Positions 7,357 through 14,861 of a stretch of DNA of 15,766 nucleotides are shown here, piece after piece (position 1 is the first letter of the stretch; each line of letters starts with the position of its first letter). Source of the DNA: DATJIG01 sp035493495 (GTDB lineage Bacteria > Pseudomonadota > Alphaproteobacteria > SMXQ01). The stretch lies in assembly GCA_035493495.1 (NCBI GenBank), contig DATJIG010000303.1:1-15766 (forward strand), in the 5' to 3' direction. The position numbers and the translations under genes were made by a program. Under the pieces are notes generated by a model. It had not been told where the DNA came from. It worked only from the letters and a program-made list of their open reading frames with translations, and ran no database searches.

Positions 7357-7468
7357 GCCGTCCGGCGGGGCAGGGGAAAAACACTTGTTCCGAGAAACCG
7401 GATACCCGGTCGGAGCCTCGCCGGCCTAGATTTTTGCGCCCTCCCGCGATGGCGGAAGGGCTGAGACC
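7357..7468 (+). promoter_or_regulatory. Control region upstream of hyuA
   Basis: This 112-bp gap carries the shared motif (7375-7397), a short inverted repeat with arms ACCGG and CCGGT around ATAC (7397-7410), and TAGATT (7427-7432) as a possible -10 element. No -35 is evident 17 bp before TAGATT, which again suggests an activated promoter. GGAAGG (7454-7459) is the likely ribosome binding site for hyuA. Confidence 0.45.
7375..7397 (+). promoter_or_regulatory. Shared upstream motif, copy 2 (candidate operator)
   Basis: The sequence reads GGAAAAAC, then A, then CTTGTTCCGAGA, ending in AA. It differs from the copy at 1801-1823 at two positions only. It ends 71 bp before the hyuA start codon. 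The distance from motif start to the possible -10 element is 52 bp here and 50 bp in the cupin promoter. It is probably the site of a regulator common to both operons. Confidence 0.6.
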
Positions 7469-9565
7469 ATGGCCGTCGTCGGCCACCCACAACTGGTGAG
7501 TCCTGTGTCGCTTGTCGTTGCCCTCGATATCGGCGGAACCTTCACCGACCTGGTGGCCTTCGATCTGGCCACCGGTTCGATCCGTCACGCCAAGAGCTCC
7601 ACCACGCCGTACGACCTCTCGGTCGGCATCCGCAAGACGCTCGAGAAGAGCGGCCTGCCGATCGATGCCATCGACACCTTTGTCCACGGCTCGACGGTCG
7701 CCATCAACACCGCGATCGAGCGCAACGGCGCCAAGACCGCGCTGCTGGTGACGAGCGGCACTCGCGACGTCTACCAGATTGGGCGCGGCAATCGCCCCGA
7801 GTCCTACAACTTCTTCTTCAAACGTCCGACGCCGTACGTTCCGCGCCGCGACACCTTCGAGATCGCCGAGCGCCTCAACGCCGAAGGCGAGGTGATGACG
7901 GTGCTCGATCGCGCCGGCGCCGAGCGGACGATCGAGGGGCTCAAGGAATCGGGCATTGCCGCGACCGCCGTCTGCTTCATCCATTCATGGGCCAATCCGT
8001 CCCACGAGGTCGAGGTCGGCAAGCTGCTGGCGAAGAATGCGCCGGGCATGTTCCATTCGCTGAGTCACGAGATCCTGCGCGAGTACCGCGAGTACGAGCG
8101 CATGTCGACGACGGTGCTCAACGCCTACGTCGGCCCGCGCGTCAGCAAGTACCTCCAGGATCTCGAGAACCTGCTGGGCTCGTTTGGCTTCGACGGGCAG
8201 CTCCTGATCATGCAGTCGAACGGCGGCAGCATGTCGCCCGAGACCGCGAAGCGCATTCCGGTGGCGACGATGGAGTCGGGCCCGGTCGGCGGCATCATCG
8301 CCGCGGCCGAGTCGACCCGGGCACTCGGCTACAAGAACGTGATCGCCTTCGACATGGGCGGCACGACGGCGAAGGTCAGCCTGGTGCAGGACAACGAGCC
8401 GGCGATCGCGCAAGGGTATTACGTCGGCGGCGAGGCGAGCGGCCACCCGGTGATGTATCCGGTGGTCGACATTGTCGAGGTCGGCGCCGGCGGCGGCTCG
8501 ATCGCCTGGATCGACGAAGTCGGCGCGCTGAAAGTGGGCCCGCGCAGCGCCGGCGGCCATCCCGGCCCGGTGTGCTACGGCCAGGGCGGAACCGAGCCGA
8601 CGGTCACCGACGCCAACGTGGTGCTCGGCCGACTCGTCGCAGATCGCTTCCTCGGCGGCGAGATGCCGCTCGACATCAAGGCGGCGCGCGAGGCGATCCG
8701 CACCAAGCTCGCCGAGCCGCTCGGCCTCACCGTCGAGGAGACGGCGCTTGGCATCGTCCGCATCGCCATCGCCGAGATGTCGCTTGCCGTCCGCTCGGTC
8801 TCGGTCGGTCGCGGCTACGATCCGCGCGACTTCGCCATGGTCGCGTTCGGCGGCGCGGGGCCGCTGCACACCGCCGAGATCGCCCGCGAGCTCCACATCC
8901 CGACACTGATCATCCCGCGCGTGCCGGGCCACTTCTCGGCGCTCGGCATGCTGCTCGCCGACCTGCGCCACGACTACGTCCGCACCTATTACAAGCCGCT
9001 CGAGGCCTGCGACTTCACCGCCGTCGAGGGTATCTTCGCCGAGCTGATCGCCGAGGGTCGCGCGCTCTTGGAGGCCGAGGGCGTCGACGAGAAGGACATG
9101 ACCTTCCAGCGCTTCCTCGACATGCGCTACATCGGCCAGGAGTTCCCGATCCAGACGCCGATCGGCGCCGAGGAACTGGCGCGCCGCGACATCGCGACGC
9201 TCCGGGCGGCGTTCGACCGCACCCATGACCGCCGCTTCGGTCATCAGGCGGTCGACGAACCGGTGGAGATCGTCAATCTCCGCCTCACCGCCAAGGGCAA
9301 GCGCGGCCAGTCGAAGTTTCCCGAGGTCGCCAAGGTGTCGATCGGCGGCAGCCTCGGCGAGCGCGAGATCATCTTCAACGATCCGGCCAAGCCGGTCCGC
9401 TGCCAGATCTACGACCGCGATCGTCTCGCCGCCGGGCAGGTGGTGCAGGGCCCGGGTGCCGTGGTCGAATATGCCTCGACCACCGTGCTGTTCGAAGGTG
9501 ATACCCTGACCGTCGCATCGACCGGCGAACTCGTGATCCGCATCAATCAGGCCAATCAGTCATGA
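7469..9565 (+). CDS. hyuA: Hydantoinase A / 5-oxoprolinase-family subunit (ATPase-like)
   Basis: A 698-residue cytoplasmic subunit of the HyuA family, which includes N-methylhydantoinase A, 5-oxoprolinase N-half, caprolactamase and acetone carboxylase beta. It has the ASKHA-type nucleotide-binding motif DIGGTFTD at residues 20-27 and then HGSTVAINTAIERNGAKT. The second domain carries FDMGGTT (294-300), VGAGGGSIAWID and the long signature around RSAGGHPGPVCYG. FGGAGPLHTAEIARELH also matches. No key residue appears missing. GGAAGG lies about 9 nt before ATG 7469. In-frame GTG codons at 7496 and 7505 would also give a normal N-terminus. It overlaps hyuB by 4 bp. Family members use ATP to open cyclic amides or to carboxylate ketones. 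The substrate here cannot be read from the sequence. Confidence 0.93.
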   Translation: MAVVGHPQLVSPVSLVVALDIGGTFTDLVAFDLATGSIRHAKSSTTPYDLSVGIRKTLEKSGLPIDAIDTFVHGSTVAINTAIERNGAKTALLVTSGTRDVYQIGRGNRPESYNFFFKRPTPYVPRRDTFEIAERLNAEGEVMTVLDRAGAERTIEGLKESGIAATAVCFIHSWANPSHEVEVGKLLAKNAPGMFHSLSHEILREYREYERMSTTVLNAYVGPRVSKYLQDLENLLGSFGFDGQLLIMQSNGGSMSPETAKRIPVATMESGPVGGIIAAAESTRALGYKNVIAFDMGGTTAKVSLVQDNEPAIAQGYYVGGEASGHPVMYPVVDIVEVGAGGGSIAWIDEVGALKVGPRSAGGHPGPVCYGQGGTEPTVTDANVVLGRLVADRFLGGEMPLDIKAAREAIRTKLAEPLGLTVEETALGIVRIAIAEMSLAVRSVSVGRGYDPRDFAMVAFGGAGPLHTAEIARELHIPTLIIPRVPGHFSALGMLLADLRHDYVRTYYKPLEACDFTAVEGIFAELIAEGRALLEAEGVDEKDMTFQRFLDMRYIGQEFPIQTPIGAEELARRDIATLRAAFDRTHDRRFGHQAVDEPVEIVNLRLTAKGKRGQSKFPEVAKVSIGGSLGEREIIFNDPAKPVRCQIYDRDRLAAGQVVQGPGAVVEYASTTVLFEGDTLTVASTGELVIRINQANQS

Positions 9566-11328
9566 CCAAAGCCGTCGATCCCGTCACCCTCGAAGTGCTC
9601 CGCAACGCGCTGCCGGCGATCGCCGCCGAAATGGCGGTCGATCTCCAGCGCACCTCGTACAACATGATGATCTACGAGGTGCAGGACTTCTGCTGCGCGC
9701 TCCTCGATGCCGAAGGCCACCTGATCTCGCAGAACATCGGCGGCGTGTCGCACTTCGTCGCCGACCTCGGCGTCGTCATCAAGGACGGCCTCAACCGCTA
9801 CGGCAAGGACGGCTTCGCGCCGGGCGACGTGGTGATCACCAATCACCAGCGCGTCGCCGGCCAGCACCTCAACAACGTCTGCATCTACTCGCCGGTGTTC
9901 GCCGGCGGGGCGTTGCAGGCGTTCGCCGTCGTCCGCGCCCACTGGGTCGACATTGGCGGCCTGTCGACCGGCTTCAGCGCCGCGTCGATGGTCGTCGATC
10001 CGTGGATGGAAGGTCTGCAGCTCGACCAGATCAAGATTTACGAGGGCGGCAAGCCCGACGAGAAGGCGCTGCGCATCATCCGCGACAACATCCGCTTTCC
10101 GGAAGCTGCGATGGGCGACCTGCGCTCGCAGATCGCGGCATGCAAGCTCGCCGAGCGCCGCCTCGACGAACTGTTCACGCGCTACGGCTGCGACACCATC
10201 TACTCGGCGATCGAGCGCATCTTCGACGAGACCGAGCGCAAGTGCCGCAACGTCGTGCGCGGCATCCCGGACGGCGTCTACGAGGCCGAGTCGTTCCTCG
10301 ATCCCGACACCGCCGACAAGACCCAGACCGTTCCGATCAAGGTGAAGGTCATCGTCAAGGGCGACGACATGACCATCGACCTCACCGGCTGCTCGCCGCA
10401 GCGCAAGAGCGGCCTCAACGGCCGCACGCTGGCGGGGCCGTACATCGCCTACAAGGGCCTGACCGGCGCGCTGGAGCCGGTGAACGAAGGCTCGTTCCGG
10501 GCGCTCAAGGTCGAGATCCAGGAAGGCAACTTCATGATGGCCCGCTACCCGGCGGTTATGGCGAGCTGGAGCCGCGCGCTGCCGACGGTGGTCGACACCA
10601 TCCTCAAGGCGCTGGCGCCGGCGCTGCCGGAGCGCATTCCGGCCGCGCACCTCGGCACGCTCGGCGGCTCGATGACGTTCTTCGGCCATGACAGCAGGAA
10701 GGGCCGCGACTTCGTCCTTCAGACCATCGAGGGCGGTGGCTGGGGTGCCCGTCCGTGGGAGGACGGCGAGTCGGCGGTCGTCTCGGTATGTCAGGGCGAC
10801 GTCCGCAACGCGCCGATCGAGACCATCGAGCTCAAGACACCGGTGATCGTCGACCGACGCGGCCTGCGCAATGATTCGGGCGGCCCGGGCAAGTTCCGCG
10901 GCGGTCTCGGCATCATCACCCAGATGACCAACCTGAGTGAAGGCCGCTGGAGCGCGTCCAACGCCGGCCGCCGCATGTGCGCGCCCTGGGGCATTGCCGG
11001 CGGCAAGTCCGGCACCACCTCGCGCAACTACATGCGCAACTCGGGCGAGAACGACTTCAAGCCGTTCGATCCGACCCGCGTCCTGTCGGGCCCGGGTGCG
11101 GCGGTCCGCGTCGAGACCGCGGGTGGCGGCGGCTGGGGCTCGCCGCTCGACCGCGAGCCCGAGAAGGTGTTGAACGACGTGCTCGACGAATTCGTGTCGA
11201 TCGAATCGGCGCGCGAGAACTACGGCGTGGTGATCGATCCCAGGACCAGGACCGTCGATGCGTCGGCCACGTCGGCACTGCGCGCGGTCAAGCGGGCGGG
11301 TAGCGGAAAAGAGGCCAAGGCGAGCTAG
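9562..11328 (+). CDS. hyuB: Hydantoinase B / 5-oxoprolinase-family subunit (divergent)
   Basis: A 588-residue partner of HyuA, close to usual HyuB length and shorter than the acetone carboxylase alpha subunit. The start ATG overlaps the hyuA stop (ATGA at 9562-9565), as expected for subunits made in equal amounts. Family marks include DPVTLEVLRNALPAIAAEM, LISQNIGG, RAHWVDIGG, MEGLQLDQIKIYEGG and MGDLRSQIAA, and a C-terminal GGGGWGSPLDREPEKVLNDV plus SIESARENYGVV. The usual NDPYxGGTHLPDV block is changed to TNHQRVAGQHLNNV (93-106), so Asp becomes His95 while Asn94, Gly100 and His102 remain. This places it in a side branch of the family. It likely forms a hydantoinase, lactamase or carboxylase complex with HyuA. 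The next gene starts with no gap. Confidence 0.9.
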   Translation: MTKAVDPVTLEVLRNALPAIAAEMAVDLQRTSYNMMIYEVQDFCCALLDAEGHLISQNIGGVSHFVADLGVVIKDGLNRYGKDGFAPGDVVITNHQRVAGQHLNNVCIYSPVFAGGALQAFAVVRAHWVDIGGLSTGFSAASMVVDPWMEGLQLDQIKIYEGGKPDEKALRIIRDNIRFPEAAMGDLRSQIAACKLAERRLDELFTRYGCDTIYSAIERIFDETERKCRNVVRGIPDGVYEAESFLDPDTADKTQTVPIKVKVIVKGDDMTIDLTGCSPQRKSGLNGRTLAGPYIAYKGLTGALEPVNEGSFRALKVEIQEGNFMMARYPAVMASWSRALPTVVDTILKALAPALPERIPAAHLGTLGGSMTFFGHDSRKGRDFVLQTIEGGGWGARPWEDGESAVVSVCQGDVRNAPIETIELKTPVIVDRRGLRNDSGGPGKFRGGLGIITQMTNLSEGRWSASNAGRRMCAPWGIAGGKSGTTSRNYMRNSGENDFKPFDPTRVLSGPGAAVRVETAGGGGWGSPLDREPEKVLNDVLDEFVSIESARENYGVVIDPRTRTVDASATSALRAVKRAGSGKEAKAS

Positions 11329-12459
11329 ATGGTGGATATCGCGAGCGATCTCCAGCGGCGGGTCGGCCGCGTTCAGGGTGCGATGGCGCAGGCCGGAATC
11401 GGCGGCCTGATCGTCTTCTATGGCGCGCAGCACAACATGCTGCGCATGGATCCGATCCTGTTGCTCGCGGACTACCGCGTCATGGGACCGTCGGCGCTGC
11501 TCGTGCCTCGGGACGGCGCGCCCAAGCTCGTTCTGACGCCGACGTGGGACCTCGCGCGTGCCCGAGAGCAGGTGAAGCTCAAGGATGTGACGGCGGTCGA
11601 GGAAGCGGCGTTGGCCGGCGCGATCGCGAACGCCGCGAAGTCGCTGCCGCAGTCCCTGGCGCTGGTCGGCCGCGAGGTGATGCCGCTCGGCATCGCCCGT
11701 GCGCTCTACCGCGAGCTCGGCGGCGAGCCGATGGACGGCGGCGACGTCGTCAAGGCGACCGCCAACACCCGTACCGAGATCGAGATCGAGCGCATCTCAA
11801 AGGCAGCCAAGATCGCCGACGAGGGCTTCCGCGCCCTCACCGAGGAAGCGCGCGTCGGCATGCGCGAGTACGAGCTCGCGGCGATCCTCGATGCGACCAT
11901 GCAGTCGCATGGCTCCGAGGACAACTTCGGCCTGATGTCGACCGGCCCTCACAATGTCGCCATCCGCGCGGTGTCCGACCGCAAGCTGGAGCCGGGCGAC
12001 GTCATCGTCGGCGAGATCACGCCGTGCTATCGCGGTTACTTCGCGCAGCTCTGCCGGACGCTGATCCTCGGCGAGCCGACCGCGCTGCAGCGCGAGAAGT
12101 ACGACCTGCTGCTCAACGCCGAGCGCGCGGGTTTCGCCGCGGCGAAACCGGGGCTGCCGTCGAGCGGCATCGCCAAGGCGGTGAATGACGTCATCGGCGC
12201 CGCCGGCTACGGCGAGTTCTGCCGTCAGCCCTACATGCGAACGCGCGGTCACGGCCTCGGCCTCGGCGGCGTGGTGCCCTACGACGTCACCGAAGACTCG
12301 AGCCCGCTGCTCGAGACCGACATGACCATGGTCATCCATCCCAACCAGTACATTCCCGAGACCGGCTACATGATGCTCGGCGACACGGTGGTGATCGAGA
12401 AGGGCGGCGCGCGCTGCCTGACCGAAACCGAACAACGGCTGTTCTGGAAGGAGGCCTGA
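11329..12459 (+). CDS. M24 pita-bread-fold protein with lost metal ligands (A)
   Basis: A 376-residue protein of the M24 family (prolidase, creatinase, methionine aminopeptidase fold), with an N-terminal creatinase-like domain (about 1-150) and a C-terminal pita-bread domain (about 155-376). Catalytic M24 peptidases use Asp, Asp, His, Glu and Glu to hold two metals. Here the two Asp positions, correctly spaced by 11, are Glu229 and Gln240. The His is kept (His308 in RGHGLGL). The two Glu positions are His337 and Gly351. His208 in GPHN matches the catalytic His of creatinase, but the matching creatinase Glu is Cys242. Ordinary di-metal peptidase activity is unlikely. The ATG follows the hyuB stop directly (TAGATG), so the protein is translationally coupled to HyuAB. 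It may be a structural partner or a metal-free hydrolase. Confidence 0.88.
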   Translation: MVDIASDLQRRVGRVQGAMAQAGIGGLIVFYGAQHNMLRMDPILLLADYRVMGPSALLVPRDGAPKLVLTPTWDLARAREQVKLKDVTAVEEAALAGAIANAAKSLPQSLALVGREVMPLGIARALYRELGGEPMDGGDVVKATANTRTEIEIERISKAAKIADEGFRALTEEARVGMREYELAAILDATMQSHGSEDNFGLMSTGPHNVAIRAVSDRKLEPGDVIVGEITPCYRGYFAQLCRTLILGEPTALQREKYDLLLNAERAGFAAAKPGLPSSGIAKAVNDVIGAAGYGEFCRQPYMRTRGHGLGLGGVVPYDVTEDSSPLLETDMTMVIHPNQYIPETGYMMLGDTVVIEKGGARCLTETEQRLFWKEA

Positions 12460-12460
12460 G

Positions 12461-13630
12461 ATGCGCACGATGCACTCGGTCCTCAAACACGGCGGCCTCT
12501 ACTGGGACCGCGAGCTGCTGCCGCAGTCGCTCTACGAGGCGCGCGTGACGGCGCTTCAGGCTGCGATCTGCGAGAGCGGCGACGATGCCTGGCTGCTGTT
12601 CGGCGACATTGAGCGCCACGGCAACGTCGTCTATGCGACCAACTTCATGCCGCGCGTGCGCTCGGCCCTGGCGTTCGTGCCGAAATCGGGTGCGCCGGTG
12701 CTGATGGCCAACATCGGGCTGCGCGACGTACCGGCGGCCAAGACCATCACCTGGATCGAGGACGTGCGGCCGTTCGGTCGGCTGCCGAAGGATCTCGCGG
12801 GCCTGCTCGAAAAGCAGGGTCTCGCGAACGGCGCCATCGGCGTGTGCGGCTTCGAGGAGTCGCTGCCAGTCGCCGACTGGAACGCGATCCAGAAGAATCT
12901 GCCGAACGTCCGCTGGACCGACCGCGGCGCCCTTCTGCGCGCCATGCGGGCGATCAAGCAGCCGGCCGAGATTGAGGCGATCCGCCGCGCGGCGGTGATC
13001 GCCGACAACGCGCTCGCGCTTGCGCCGTCTCTGCTGCATCCCGGCGTCACCGTGCGGCAGGCGATTGCCGCGATCGATCTCCAGGTTCGCAACGCCGGTG
13101 CCGAGGATGCCCGCTATCTGGTGGCGACCGGTCCCCAGGCCGGCGTCAGCCTGCGGCCGGTCGACGACCGAGTGCTCGTGGCCGGCGACACGGTGGTGCT
13201 GACGATCGCGGTGCAGGCGCAGCGCTATTGGGCCGAGACCGCGCGCACGTTCATGCTCGGCAAGGCATCGCCCGAACTGCGTGAGCTCCACGAGGTCGCG
13301 GCATCGGCGCTGAGCGAGATGATCGCCGTGACCAAGGCCGACTTCGCCGCGCGTGCCGTTGCGGCGGCGGGCGAGGCGGCGCTCGATCCGAAGATCGCGG
13401 CCGGCGCCGGCGCCTACGGCTTCGGCCACGGCATCGGTCTCGACGCGGAGGAAGGGCCGACGCTGTCCGCCGAGAGCGCCGACATCATCGCTCGCGATGC
13501 GACGCTGGTGCTGCGCGTCATCGCTCATGGCAATGGCCAGGGTGCGGCGACGGCGGCGACCGTAGTGGCGGGGCGCAGTCGCTGCCGTCCGCTCGGCGCC
13601 ATGACGTCGCTGATCGAAATACCGGCCTAA
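12461..13630 (+). CDS. M24 pita-bread-fold protein with lost metal ligands (B)
   Basis: A 389-residue M24-family protein, clearly different from the preceding paralogue. The N-terminal domain spans about 1-165 and the pita-bread domain about 170-389. In place of the GPH motif it has GPQ (Gln226). The two Asp ligand positions are Thr248 and Glu259 (the latter in AETART). His323 in GFGHGIGLDAEEGP is kept. The two C-terminal Glu positions seem replaced by aliphatic or small residues within VLRVIAHG and AATAATVVAG. Normal metallopeptidase action is therefore unlikely. AAGGAGG (12448-12454) gives a strong ribosome binding site 6 nt before ATG 12461, one base after the stop of gene A. A and B together probably form a heterodimer, as M24 proteins usually dimerise. 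This is inference. Confidence 0.85.
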   Translation: MRTMHSVLKHGGLYWDRELLPQSLYEARVTALQAAICESGDDAWLLFGDIERHGNVVYATNFMPRVRSALAFVPKSGAPVLMANIGLRDVPAAKTITWIEDVRPFGRLPKDLAGLLEKQGLANGAIGVCGFEESLPVADWNAIQKNLPNVRWTDRGALLRAMRAIKQPAEIEAIRRAAVIADNALALAPSLLHPGVTVRQAIAAIDLQVRNAGAEDARYLVATGPQAGVSLRPVDDRVLVAGDTVVLTIAVQAQRYWAETARTFMLGKASPELRELHEVAASALSEMIAVTKADFAARAVAAAGEAALDPKIAAGAGAYGFGHGIGLDAEEGPTLSAESADIIARDATLVLRVIAHGNGQGAATAATVVAGRSRCRPLGAMTSLIEIPA

Positions 13631-13635
13631 CGCCG

Positions 13636-13655
13636 GACGTACAGGGACGTACAGG
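13636..13655 (+). repeat. Perfect tandem duplication of GACGTACAGG
   Basis: Two exact 10-bp copies lie back to back (13636-13645 and 13646-13655) in the 34-bp gap before receptor copy 4. The second copy runs into the ribosome binding site AGGAGAG. A one-copy difference would change the spacer length and could tune expression of the receptor or reflect slippage. Confidence 0.7.
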
Positions 13656-13664
13656 AGAGAGTTC

Positions 13665-14753
13665 ATGACTGGATCGACCGTATTCGCGCGCGCGCTCGTT
13701 GCGCTGGGGCTGGGCCTGATGCCGGGGCTCGCAGCAGCGCAGCCCGCCGACTACTACAAGGGCAAGACGCTGACCGTCGTTGTCGGCGACACCGCCGGCA
13801 GCTCGTACACCGCGTACGCGCAGCTCGTGCAGCGCCATCTGCCGCGGATGCTGCCGGGCGAGCCGCAGACGACGATCCGCATGATGCCTGGCGCCGGCGG
13901 CATCATCGCCGGCAACTATCTCGCCGTGGTCGCGCCGAAGGACGGCACGGTGATCGGCGGCGTCTACCGCGGCCTCGGCACCGAGCCGCTGTTCAAGGGC
14001 TCCGAGTCGAAGCTCAAGTTCGATCCGCGCGAGATGGTGTGGCTCTACAGCCTGAACAGCGAGGTCAGCATGGCTGTCGCGTGGCACACCACGGGGATCA
14101 CCAAGTTCGAGGATCTCTACTCGAAGGAGCTGCTGGTCGCGATCGGCGGCGTCGCGGGCGACGCCGGCGTGTTCGGCGCGGCGATGAACGGCATCATGGG
14201 CACCAAGTTCAAGATGATCTGCTGCTATCAGGGCAGCTCCGGCCAGGATCTCGCCATGGAGCGCGGCGAGATCGGCGGTCGCCTCAACTTCTCGTGGGCG
14301 TATTTGAAGGTCTCGAAGCCCGACTGGCTGAAGGACGGGACGATCAAGCTGCTGGGCCAGCTCGCGCTCTCCAAGCACGCCGATCTCCCCAACGTGCCGC
14401 TGGTCCTCGATCTGGTGAAGAATCCCGAGGACAAAAAGATCATGGAGATCGTGCTGTCGCGTCAGACAATGGGCCGCCCGTTTGCGGCACCGCCGGGCAT
14501 CTCGGCCGATATGGCGAAGATGCTGCGCGGCGCTTTCGATCGCATGGTCCACGACCCCGAATTCCTTGCCGACGCCGACAAGAGCAAGATCGAGATCAAT
14601 CAACCGATGCCGGGCGAGCAGATCAACGCGCTGATCGACAGGATGTTCGCGGTGTCGCCGGCGACGCTCGCCAAGCTGCGCGCGTCGCAAGACCCGAACA
14701 ACCGCAAGGATGTCGTGGTCAAGGAAGGGTCCAAGGAGCCGGGTGGGGAGTGA
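13665..14753 (+). CDS. Bug/TctC-family periplasmic solute receptor (copy 4)
   Basis: A 362-residue receptor, the longest of the four. ATG 13665 follows AGGAGAGA by about 5 nt and opens a signal peptide (MTGSTVFARALVALGLG) with likely cleavage after AAA at residue 25. Family marks are YYKGK (30-34), MMPGAGG (73-79), APKDGT, AVAWHT and GRPFAAPPG. The glycine loop is unusual: GDTAGSSYTAYAQ (41-53) replaces the GGGxDxxxR seen in the other copies, so the conserved Asp and Arg become Thr49 and Gln53. A lysine- and glutamate-rich tail of about 20 residues (ending KEGSKEPGGE) is also extra. It ends the hyuAB-M24 operon, 34 bp after M24 B, and likely supplies that pathway. The ligand is probably different from that of copies 1-3. 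Confidence 0.9.
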   Translation: MTGSTVFARALVALGLGLMPGLAAAQPADYYKGKTLTVVVGDTAGSSYTAYAQLVQRHLPRMLPGEPQTTIRMMPGAGGIIAGNYLAVVAPKDGTVIGGVYRGLGTEPLFKGSESKLKFDPREMVWLYSLNSEVSMAVAWHTTGITKFEDLYSKELLVAIGGVAGDAGVFGAAMNGIMGTKFKMICCYQGSSGQDLAMERGEIGGRLNFSWAYLKVSKPDWLKDGTIKLLGQLALSKHADLPNVPLVLDLVKNPEDKKIMEIVLSRQTMGRPFAAPPGISADMAKMLRGAFDRMVHDPEFLADADKSKIEINQPMPGEQINALIDRMFAVSPATLAKLRASQDPNNRKDVVVKEGSKEPGGE

Positions 14754-14783
14754 CAACGGCAGCGATGGCCCCGCCGTCGCGCG

Positions 14784-14812
14784 TTGACTTGGTGCGACCG
14801 CGCTCCTAGCCT
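14784..14812 (+). promoter_or_regulatory. Possible sigma-70-type promoter for the amidohydrolase
   Basis: TTGACT (14784-14789) and TAGCCT (14807-14812) are separated by exactly 17 bp. The -35 box matches consensus at 5 of 6 positions and the -10 box at 3 of 6. It lies in the 108-bp gap after receptor copy 4. This would give the amidohydrolase its own transcript in addition to read-through. The evidence is spacing and -35 quality only. Confidence 0.35.
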
Positions 14813-14861
14813 TGTTGTCCACAGCCCCTGACGCACGTGCCGCCTCGGGCCGGAGATGAAA

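Noticed and set aside
7469..11328. Acetone carboxylase
   Set aside because: HyuB is far shorter than the carboxylase alpha subunit and no gamma subunit follows. The assignment stays open but is less likely than a hydantoinase or lactamase type.
11329..12459. Calling gene A creatinase or Xaa-Pro aminopeptidase
   Set aside because: The metal ligands of aminopeptidases are missing, and the creatinase catalytic Glu position is Cys242.
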